From an uncultured Faecalibacterium sp. (GTDB taxonomy: Bacteria; Bacillota; Clostridia; Oscillospirales; Ruminococcaceae): a DNA stretch of 10,491 nt. This document shows, piece by piece, positions 1-5,390 of the stretch. The translations under genes and the position numbers were made by a program. The stretch covers positions 1 to 10,491 of the forward strand of contig CAKTCY010000066.1 of NCBI GenBank assembly GCA_934540955.1, in the 5' to 3' direction. The notes below the pieces were generated by a model. That model saw only the letters and a list, made by a program, of their open reading frames with translations, ran no database searches and was not told the DNA's origin. The number at the start of each line of letters is the position of its first letter. The first letter of the stretch is position 1.

Positions 1-75
1 AGCGTCTATTGGTTCTTTTCAAGGGCTTCCTGCTGAGCTTTCAGAAGTCATTCTTTTGTCTCAGCGCTTGGCGCT
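1..75 (-). other. Untranslated leader of a leftward transcript, possibly rRNA operon
   Basis: This stretch lies directly downstream of the strong leftward promoter and holds no credible ORF. On the minus strand it contains a small hairpin (AGCGC/GCGCT, plus 63-67 and 71-75). Near the edge it has CCCTTGAAAAG (within 11-25), which recalls the boxA-like CTTTGAAAA segment of Gram-positive rRNA leaders. The rRNA assignment is an inference from promoter strength plus this resemblance. A tRNA cluster or another highly expressed gene is equally possible, because the transcript body lies outside the window. Confidence 0.3.
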
Positions 76-80
76 CACAT

Positions 81-139
81 ATAGTACCATACCGCAACTA
101 CTTTTGCAAGCCTTTTTTACATTTTTTTCGCCTTTTTTT
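81..139 (-). promoter_or_regulatory. Strong leftward sigma-A promoter with UP-element-like A-tracts
   Basis: Read on the minus strand, a -35 TTGCAA (104-109) and a -10 TACTAT (81-86) are separated by exactly 17 bp. Upstream lie three A-tracts (T runs on the plus strand at 113-118, 122-128 and 133-139), about one helical turn apart and covering roughly -39 to -65, where a UP element binds the RNA polymerase alpha subunit. This is the architecture of very strong promoters such as those of rRNA operons. Transcription would begin near 74 and leave the window at the left, so the gene served is not visible. Confidence 0.6.
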
Positions 140-370
140 GCGCTTTGTGAACTATCGCCAGTTTTCCACCGGGAACCGCCGGGTGTTTTGACGTCTCCGG
201 CAGCGGCGGGTTCCCCGCCCTATATTATTACATTATATAGGCAGCGTGAAGCCCGAACGGGTATAGACGGCGGCTTATATTACCCGCCGGAAAGCACACT
301 GCGCTGTCAAGACTTTCCGCGCAAAATTTTGTCCCGAAAAATATCCACGATTTTTGGCGATTGCTACAAA
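140..370. other. Non-coding spacer with several inverted repeats
   Basis: No gene is supported here; the short ORFs lack ribosome sites and recognisable protein. The stretch holds several inverted repeats. GGGAACCGCCG (171-181) faces CGGCGGGTTCCC (204-215) with one bulged base. GGCGGG/CCCGCC (205-210 and 214-219) has a three-base loop. CCTATAT/ATATAGG (219-225 and 235-241) is AT-rich and operator-like. CGGCGG/CCGCCG (268-273 and 284-289) has a 10-base loop, and CGGGTA/TACCCG (258-263 and 281-286) overlaps it. None is followed by a clear T run in either direction, so they do not read as simple terminators. Confidence 0.45.
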
Positions 371-386
371 ACGCAAAATATAGTGG
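371..386 (+). promoter_or_regulatory. NrdR box 1 (putative repressor site upstream of nrdD)
   Basis: The 16-mer matches the NrdR-box consensus acaCwAtATaTwGtgt at 13 of 16 positions by my count, and its right half TATAGTGG is especially good. NrdR is the zinc-finger/ATP-cone repressor of ribonucleotide reductase genes. It binds pairs of such boxes an integral number of helical turns apart. This box ends 8 bp before the -35 hexamer. It also lies inside a perfect 8-bp dyad (373-380 and 387-394), so a second regulator is possible. Confidence 0.6.
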
Positions 387-394
387 TATTTTGC

Positions 395-422
395 TTGACT
401 TGCCACTAGATAATGATAGAAT
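395..422 (+). promoter_or_regulatory. nrdD promoter
   Basis: A -35 TTGACT (395-400) and a -10 TAGAAT (417-422) are separated by 16 bp, giving a sigma-A-type promoter with 5/6 matches in each hexamer. Transcription would start near 429 and leave a leader of about 96 bases before the nrdD start codon. The two NrdR-like boxes flank and overlap these elements. Confidence 0.65.
403..418 (+). promoter_or_regulatory. NrdR box 2 (putative, within the nrdD promoter spacer)
   Basis: This 16-mer matches the NrdR consensus at about 10 of 16 positions. Its left half CCACTA is the mirror of TAGTGG in box 1. It starts exactly 32 bp after box 1, which is the spacing typical of paired NrdR boxes. It fills most of the spacer between the -35 and -10 elements and touches the -10, so binding would block RNA polymerase. 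The right half is degenerate, and the call rests mainly on the spacing and on the gene downstream. Confidence 0.5.
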
Positions 423-450
423 AGAACTACATTCAGTTTATTGGATATCG

Positions 451-497
451 TTGTGCGCAGACGGGTATCTCTTAGGGTAAGGGATACCCGTTCACAA
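451..497 (+). promoter_or_regulatory. Long hairpin in the nrdD 5' leader
   Basis: ACGGGTATC (461-469) pairs perfectly with GATACCCGT (483-491). An outer stem TTGTG/CACAA (451-455 and 493-497) extends it across a small internal loop. The hairpin ends 13 bases before the Shine-Dalgarno AAGGAGG (511-517), which itself is left free. It has no T run, so it is not a terminator. It may protect the mRNA 5' region or bind a regulator. I do not recognise a known riboswitch class. Confidence 0.5.
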
Positions 498-524
498 TGC
501 GCCTATATAGAAGGAGGAGAACCG

Positions 525-2696
525 ATGAAGATCATCAAACGAAACGGTGCAGAAGTTCCTTTTGATATTACCAAGATCATCACCGCCGTTACCAAAGCCA
601 GTGATTCTGTGGGCGGTCAGGATCGCCTGACCCGGGAGCAGATCACCCAGATCTCTGCCGCAGTCACCGACAAGTGCCAGCACCTGAACCGCGCAGTCAG
701 CGTGGAGGAGGTGCAGGATATGGTGGAGAACCAGCTGATGGACATTCAGGCCCATGATGTGGCACGGCACTATATCACCTACCGCTACGTCCAGAGCCTG
801 AAGCGCCAGACCAACACCACCGATGAGCGCATCCTGAGCCTGATCGAGTGCCAGAACGAAGAGGTCAAGCAGGAGAACGCCAACAAGAACCCCACCGTCA
901 ACAGTGTGCAGCGCGACTATATGGCCGGCGAGATCTCCAAGGATCTGACCGCCCGTCTGCTGCTGGACCCGGAGATCGTAAAGGCGCATCAGGAGGGTCT
1001 GATCCACTTCCACGATTCCGACTACTTCGCCCAGCACATGCACAACTGCGATCTGGTGAATCTTGAAGATATGCTGCAGAACGGCACCGTCATCTCCGGC
1101 ACCTATATCGAGAAGCCGCACAGCTTCTCCACCGCCTGCAACATTGCCACCCAGATCATTGCACAGGTGGCCTCCAACCAGTACGGCGGTCAGAGCATCA
1201 GCCTGACCCATCTGGCTCCCTTTGTGGACGTCTCCCGCAAGAAGATCGCCGCCGAGGTAGAGCTGGAGATGGAAGGTCTGGACGTCTCTGCCGAGCGCAA
1301 GAAGGAGATCGTGGAGCGCCGTCTGCGCAACGAGATCAACCGCGGCGTGCAGACCATCCAGTATCAGGTGGTCACCCTGATGACCACCAACGGTCAGGCG
1401 CCCTTCATTACCGTGTTCATGTATCTGGGCGAGGCACGCAACCCGCAGGAAAAGGCCGACCTTGCCATCATCATTGAGGAGACCATCCGCCAGCGCTATC
1501 AGGGCGTGAAGAACGAGGCCGGTGTGTGGATCACCCCCGCCTTCCCCAAGCTGATCTATGTGCTGGAAGAGGACAACATCCGCCCCGGCACTCCTTATTA
1601 CTACCTGACCGAGCTGGCCGCCAAGTGCACCGCAAAACGCATGGTGCCCGACTATATCTCCGAGAAGAAGATGCTGGAGCTCAAGGTGGACAAAAACGGC
1701 GAAGGCCACTGCTACACCTGCATGGGCTGCCGCAGCTTCCTGACCCCCTATGTGGACCCCGAGACCGGCAAGCCCAAATACTACGGCCGCTTCAATCAGG
1801 GCGTGGTCACCATCAATCTGGTGGACGTTGCCCTGAGCTCCGGCGGCAACTTTGAAAGGTTCTGGAAGATCTTTGACGAGCGTCTGGACCTGTGCCACCG
1901 CGCTTTGCAGGCACGCCATAAGCGGCTGCTTGGCACCCCCAGCGACGCTGCCCCCATTCTGTGGCAGTACGGCGCGCTGGCACGCCTGAAGAAGGGCGAA
2001 AAGATCGACAAGCTGCTGTTCGGCGGCTACTCCACCATCAGTCTGGGCTACGCCGGCCTGTACGAGTGCGTGAAGTATATGACCGGCAAGAGCCACACCG
2101 ATGCCGGTGCCAAGCCCTTTGCCCTGAGCGTGATGCAGCACATGAACGACAAGTGCAACGAGTGGAAGAAGGCCGAGAACATGGACTACTCCCTCTACGG
2201 CACCCCGCTGGAATCCACCACCTACAAGTTTGCCAAGTGCCTGCAAAAGCGCTTTGGCATCGTGGAGGGCATCACAGACAAGAACTATATCACCAACAGC
2301 TACCACGTCCATGTCTCCGAGCCCATCGACGCCTTTACCAAGCTGAAGTTTGAGGCCGACTTCCAGCGTCTGTCCCCGGGCGGCGCCATCAGCTATGTGG
2401 AAGTGCCCAATATGCAGGACAATCTGGAAGCCGTCATGAGCGTGCTGCAGTTCATCTACGACAACATCATGTACGCCGAGCTGAACACCAAGTCCGACTA
2501 CTGTCAGGTATGCGGCTACGATGGCGAGATCAAGATCGTGGAGGATGACGGCAAGCTGGTGTGGGAGTGCCCCAAGTGCGGCAACCGTGACCAGAACAAG
2601 CTGAACGTTGCCCGCCGCACCTGCGGTTATATCGGCACCCAGTTCTGGAATCAGGGCCGCACGCAGGAGATCAAGGACCGCGTGCTGCATCTGTAA
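525..2696 (+). CDS. nrdD: Anaerobic (class III) ribonucleoside-triphosphate reductase, large subunit
   Basis: This enzyme reduces ribonucleoside triphosphates to dNTPs under anoxia, using a glycyl radical made by NrdG. The 723-residue protein starts with an ATP-cone (about residues 3-95, beginning IIKRNGAEVPF), the allosteric site for overall activity. It then has the glycyl-radical barrel with cysteine C175 in HNCDLV and a C-x2-C-x2-C cluster (C396, C399, C402) near the second active-site cysteine. A C-terminal zinc site follows (C660/C663 and C682/C685). The radical glycine is G701 in RRTCGYIG, close to the C-terminus as expected. The frame is open back to a TTG at 441, but the ATG at 525 is chosen because AAGGAGG sits 7 bases upstream and the ATP-cone begins at once; the earlier start would also translate the leader hairpin. 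Length is normal and no key residue is missing. Confidence 0.97.
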   Translation: MKIIKRNGAEVPFDITKIITAVTKASDSVGGQDRLTREQITQISAAVTDKCQHLNRAVSVEEVQDMVENQLMDIQAHDVARHYITYRYVQSLKRQTNTTDERILSLIECQNEEVKQENANKNPTVNSVQRDYMAGEISKDLTARLLLDPEIVKAHQEGLIHFHDSDYFAQHMHNCDLVNLEDMLQNGTVISGTYIEKPHSFSTACNIATQIIAQVASNQYGGQSISLTHLAPFVDVSRKKIAAEVELEMEGLDVSAERKKEIVERRLRNEINRGVQTIQYQVVTLMTTNGQAPFITVFMYLGEARNPQEKADLAIIIEETIRQRYQGVKNEAGVWITPAFPKLIYVLEEDNIRPGTPYYYLTELAAKCTAKRMVPDYISEKKMLELKVDKNGEGHCYTCMGCRSFLTPYVDPETGKPKYYGRFNQGVVTINLVDVALSSGGNFERFWKIFDERLDLCHRALQARHKRLLGTPSDAAPILWQYGALARLKKGEKIDKLLFGGYSTISLGYAGLYECVKYMTGKSHTDAGAKPFALSVMQHMNDKCNEWKKAENMDYSLYGTPLESTTYKFAKCLQKRFGIVEGITDKNYITNSYHVHVSEPIDAFTKLKFEADFQRLSPGGAISYVEVPNMQDNLEAVMSVLQFIYDNIMYAELNTKSDYCQVCGYDGEIKIVEDDGKLVWECPKCGNRDQNKLNVARRTCGYIGTQFWNQGRTQEIKDRVLHL

Positions 2697-2722
2697 AAAC
2701 AGCAAAACTTTATTTTTGATTT

Positions 2723-2762
2723 GATGTTTGGAGCGGCCGAAAGGCCGCTCCAAACATCTTTT
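2723..2762 (+). terminator. Intercistronic hairpin between nrdD and nrdG (terminator or attenuator)
   Basis: A perfect 16-bp stem (2723-2738 with 2743-2758), closed by a GAAA tetraloop, is followed by only four T residues (2759-2762). It begins 26 bases after the nrdD stop and ends 23 bases before the nrdG start. No good promoter is visible between it and nrdG. It therefore probably acts as a leaky terminator or mRNA-stabilising element that sets a high NrdD to NrdG ratio. Confidence 0.75.
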
Positions 2763-2785
2763 CAGCAAATGACAGGAACATTAGC

Positions 2786-3343
2786 ATGAACTACGCAAAC
2801 ATCAAATATTACGATATCGCCAACGGCCCCGGGGTGCGCACCAGCGTTTTTGTGTCCGGCTGCCGCCACCACTGCCCGGGCTGCTTCAACGCCGTGGCAT
2901 GGGACTTTGACTATGGTCAGCCCTTCGATAAGACCGTGCGCAACGAGGTATTCGCCTCCTGCCAGCCGGACTATATCGCCGGGCTCTCCCTGCTGGGCGG
3001 CGAGCCCTTTGAGCCGGAGAACCAGCGGGAGCTGCTGCCCTTTGTGCGCAACTTCAAGGCGCTGTACCCTGCCAAGACGGTGTGGTGCTACTCCGGCTAC
3101 ACTTGGGAGCAGCTTACCGGCAAGGAGCCCAGCCCCGCGCGGTGCGAGGTGACCGACGAGCTGCTGGCACTGCTGGATGTGCTGGTGGACGGCAGATTTG
3201 TGCAGGCCGAGCACGACATCTCCCTGCGCTTCCGCGGCAGCCGCAACCAGCGCCTGCTGGACGTGCCCAAGTCCCTTGCCGCCGGGCAGCCCGTGTGGTG
3301 GGAGGACGAAAAGGTGTTCGCCACCCATACCATGGAACGGTGA
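2786..3343 (+). CDS. nrdG: Anaerobic ribonucleotide reductase-activating protein (radical SAM)
   Basis: NrdG uses a [4Fe-4S] cluster and S-adenosylmethionine to place the glycyl radical on NrdD. The 185-residue protein carries the radical-SAM motif C-x3-C-x2-C as C26, C30 and C33 (CRHHCPGC), preceded by the family sequence NGPGVRTSVFVSGC. It also has LGGEPF (70-75), the SAM-binding GGE-type motif, then YSGYTWEQL (102-110), DVLVDGRF (131-138) and RGSRNQRLLDV (150-160), all typical of NrdG. The start ATG has a modest ribosome site (AGGA at 2773-2776). It lies 89 bases downstream of nrdD with a strong hairpin between them, so expression probably depends on read-through from the nrdD promoter. 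The protein is complete. Confidence 0.96.
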   Translation: MNYANIKYYDIANGPGVRTSVFVSGCRHHCPGCFNAVAWDFDYGQPFDKTVRNEVFASCQPDYIAGLSLLGGEPFEPENQRELLPFVRNFKALYPAKTVWCYSGYTWEQLTGKEPSPARCEVTDELLALLDVLVDGRFVQAEHDISLRFRGSRNQRLLDVPKSLAAGQPVWWEDEKVFATHTMER

Positions 3344-3386
3344 ACAGAAGAAGCTTCAACCCTCTCAGTCATCGCTGCGCGATGCC

Positions 3387-3412
3387 AGCTCCCCCGAAAG
3401 GGGGAGCTTTTT
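3387..3412 (+). terminator. Rho-independent terminator of the nrdDG unit
   Basis: A 9-bp stem AGCTCCCCC/GGGGGAGCT with a GAAA loop is followed by five T (3408-3412). It stands 43 bases after the nrdG stop and is the left half of the composite inverted element. Confidence 0.8.
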
Positions 3413-3430
3413 GCATCTTCCGGTCAGCAC

Positions 3431-3457
3431 AAATAAAGCTCCTCCTTCGGGGGAGCT
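3431..3457 (-). terminator. Leftward terminator in the composite element
   Basis: On the minus strand, a 9-bp stem AGCTCCCCC/GGAGGAGCT (one G-T pair, loop GAA) runs into TTTATTT (plus 3431-3437). It is the mirror half of the nrdG terminator and would stop transcripts that read past the recQ terminator. Confidence 0.65.
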
Positions 3458-3489
3458 GGCGCGGGAGCGCCTGAGAGGGTTCACCCCGC

Positions 3490-3556
3490 AAAAACAACAG
3501 CATCTGCAAAATTCGCCAATTTTCTGAATTCAGAAGCGAACCTTGCAGATGCTGTT
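3490..3556 (-). terminator. Large structured terminator of recQ
   Basis: Directly after the recQ stop, 14-base arms (3543-3556 and 3496-3509) pair perfectly. Inside them is a second stem TTCGC/GCGAA (3512-3516 and 3536-3540) and then a 14-base palindrome around an EcoRI-like GAATTC (3522-3535). On the minus strand the structure is followed by G and five T (3494 to 3490), as expected of an intrinsic terminator. Confidence 0.75.
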
Positions 3557-3563
3557 TCCTTTC

Positions 3564-5141
3564 TCACTCCCGGCTGCCCACGGCGTCCTCGATGACGCGC
3601 AGGAAGGCATTGCCGTAGCGGGCAGCTTTCTTTTCGCCCACGCCGCTGATGTTCAGCAGCTCGTCGATGCTCATGGGCTTTTTCTCTGCCATCTCCCGCA
3701 GAGTGGCATCGTTGAACACCATGAAGGCGGGCAGATTCTGCTTGCCTGCCAAACGCTTGCGCACCGCGTACAGGGCGTTGAGCAGCTTTTCGTCCGCCTC
3801 GCTCAGGCTGCCCGCTGCGGCGGGCTTTGCGCGACGGGGCTTTTCCAGCCGGTCGGCGCTCTGGGCGGCACGGCGGCGGGCGTACTCCACCTGCAGCTGG
3901 GCTTCCTGCTCGGCGGCAAGGCAGCAGGAGCAGTTGCCGCACTTTTGGGGCGCAGCCTCCCCGAAGTACTGCAGCAGAAAGCCGCGCAGACAGTGCTGGG
4001 TGGTGGAATAGAAGGTCATGTACTTGAGCCGCTCCTCTGCCTTGCGGGCGGCTTCGGCCTTTACATCTGCAGGCAGACCGTTATCGGCCTCCCGCTCCTT
4101 GTCGATGAAAAAGCGGATGGTGCGCACATCCGTGCCGGAATACAGCAGGGTGCACCGGGCGGGCTGACCGTCGCGCCCGGCGCGTCCTGCCTCCTGATAA
4201 TAGCTTTCCAGGTCCTTGGGCATATTATAATGGATGACGAACCGCACGTTGGGCTTGTCGATGCCCATGCCAAAGGCATTGGTAGCAACCATCACCTGCA
4301 CCCGGTCGTAGAGGAAATCGTCCTGATTCTGCCGCCGGGTGTCCGCATCCAGCTTGGCGTGGTAGGCCGCTGCCCGGATGCTGCGGCTCTGCAGCAGCTG
4401 CACTGTCTCGTCCACCTGCCGGGTGGTGCTGCAATATACGATGCCCGCATGGTCGCCCTCCTTCAGCACCAGCTCCAGCAGCTCCTTAGGCTTCTGGCTG
4501 GGCAGCGCCCGCCGGGTCTCGAAGTACAGGTTGGGGCGGTCGAAGCTGGTGGTCACCTCGTAGGGCGCCTGCAATGCCAGATGGGTGCGGATATCCTCCC
4601 GCACATGGGCGGTGGCGGTAGCGGTGAACGCGCCGATGACCGGGCGGCTGGGCAGGCTGTCCACAAATGCCTTGATGCGCAGATAGCTGGGGCGGAAGTC
4701 CTGTCCCCACTGGCTGATGCAGTGCGCCTCGTCCACCGTGACCATGCTGATCTGCCGCTCCTGCGCAAACCGCTGGAAGCCCGGCATCTCCAGCCGCTCC
4801 GGTGCCACATAGATGATCTTGTACCAGCCCTCCCGGGCGCGGTGCAGCATCAGCGCCTTCTGGTTATCGGTCAGGCTGTTGTTCAGAAAAGCCGCCGCCA
4901 CGCCCGCCTGCACCAGCGCCCCCACCTGATCCTTCATCAGGCTGACCAGCGGGGACACCACGATGGTAATGCCCGGCAGCAGCAGCGCCGGCACCTGATA
5001 GCAGATGGATTTGCCCGCGCCGGTGGGCATGACCGCCAGCACATCCTGCCCGGCCAGCAGGCGGCTGACGATCTCCTCCTGCCCGGGGCGGAAGCTGTCG
5101 TAGCCGAAAACTTTTTTCAGGATACTGTGCGGGTTTTCCAT
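3564..5141 (-). CDS. recQ: ATP-dependent DNA helicase RecQ, short form without winged-helix region
   Basis: This is a superfamily 2, 3'-5' DNA helicase that unwinds recombination and replication intermediates. The 525 residues show Walker A TGAGKS (40-45), DEAH (137-140) with the RecQ aromatic loop SQWGQDFRPSY (143-153), TATAT motif III (173-177) and motif VI YYQEAGRAGRDGQ (314-326). The zinc-binding domain has C384-x16-C401-x2-C404-x2-C407, the canonical RecQ spacing. After it only a linker of about 40 residues, rich in Ala/Arg/Lys, precedes an HRDC domain (about 448-521, ending ISGVGEKKAARYGNAFL). The RQC winged helix (about 100 residues in E. coli RecQ) is thus absent. The ATG at 5141 is chosen because GGAGGA lies just upstream and HSILKKVFGYDSFRPGQ is a standard RecQ start; the frame extends further without support. 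Confidence 0.93.
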   Translation of the reverse strand: MENPHSILKKVFGYDSFRPGQEEIVSRLLAGQDVLAVMPTGAGKSICYQVPALLLPGITIVVSPLVSLMKDQVGALVQAGVAAAFLNNSLTDNQKALMLHRAREGWYKIIYVAPERLEMPGFQRFAQERQISMVTVDEAHCISQWGQDFRPSYLRIKAFVDSLPSRPVIGAFTATATAHVREDIRTHLALQAPYEVTTSFDRPNLYFETRRALPSQKPKELLELVLKEGDHAGIVYCSTTRQVDETVQLLQSRSIRAAAYHAKLDADTRRQNQDDFLYDRVQVMVATNAFGMGIDKPNVRFVIHYNMPKDLESYYQEAGRAGRDGQPARCTLLYSGTDVRTIRFFIDKEREADNGLPADVKAEAARKAEERLKYMTFYSTTQHCLRGFLLQYFGEAAPQKCGNCSCCLAAEQEAQLQVEYARRRAAQSADRLEKPRRAKPAAAGSLSEADEKLLNALYAVRKRLAGKQNLPAFMVFNDATLREMAEKKPMSIDELLNISGVGEKKAARYGNAFLRVIEDAVGSRE

Positions 5142-5198
5142 GATTTCCTCCGTTATATAAGTAGGTGCGCTGACGCGCAGAGCGCTCAAAACCTTATC

Positions 5199-5228
5199 AG
5201 TATACCACAAAACCGGCACTTTTGGCAG
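5199..5228 (-). promoter_or_regulatory. recQ promoter
   Basis: On the minus strand, an extended -10 TGGTATACT (hexamer at 5199-5204) has a weak -35 CTGCCA (5223-5228) at 18 bp. The transcript would begin near 5192, giving a leader of about 50 bases to the recQ ATG. The only other promoter in this gap serves the divergent glycosyltransferase. Confidence 0.55.
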
Positions 5229-5306
5229 AAAAAAGCGTCACTTTGCGTGAAAATGTGCGATAACCGATCTTTCTGCCCGGGAAGGATAGCTTTTCAGGCG
5301 CGAAAA

Positions 5307-5315
5307 TGCTATAAT
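5307..5315 (+). promoter_or_regulatory. Glycosyltransferase promoter (extended -10)
   Basis: TGCTATAAT at 5307-5315 is a perfect extended -10 element. No convincing -35 exists (TAGCTT at 5287-5292), which extended -10 promoters tolerate. The leader of about 70 bases contains a small inverted repeat CATGCC/GGCATG (5331-5336 and 5353-5358). Confidence 0.55.
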
Positions 5316-5390
5316 AAAAACACATATCTCCATGCCACCCCGCAGACTGCCCGGCATGGACCATGCAACGTAAAAAGGAGCATTTATAAT

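Larger units (their letters stand above)
3358..3481. repeat. Composite inverted intergenic element with CCCTCTCAG ends
   Basis: The 124-bp element has perfect 11-bp terminal inverted repeats, AACCCTCTCAG (3358-3368) and CTGAGAGGGTT (3471-3481). Inside, each half has a small hairpin next to the end (CATCGC/GCGATG at 3370-3384; GGCGC/GCGCC at 3458-3471). Further in, each half has a terminator-like hairpin built on AGCTCC...GGAGCT (3387-3408 and 3437-3457), pointing in opposite directions. The middle (3413-3436) is unpaired. From memory, similar palindromic units occur in many copies in gut clostridia. It encodes no protein, and its placement between convergent genes suits a bidirectional terminator. 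Confidence 0.75.

Noticed and set aside
9..409. Two short plus-strand ORFs in the left control region
   Set aside because: No ribosome sites and no recognisable protein; they cover promoter elements and inverted repeats.
492..2768. A 758-codon minus-strand open frame opposite nrdD
   Set aside because: It mirrors the codon bias of nrdD, has no ribosome site, and its protein is low-complexity Gly/Leu/His/Val-rich with no recognisable domain.
5363..5389. An 8-codon ATG frame ending just before the glycosyltransferase start
   Set aside because: It has no Shine-Dalgarno of its own, and the AAGGAG inside it correctly serves the ATG at 5391.
3543..5390. The long upstream extension of the glycosyltransferase frame
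   Set aside because: It runs antisense through all of recQ. The glycosyltransferase has its own promoter, ribosome site and proper N-terminus at 5391.
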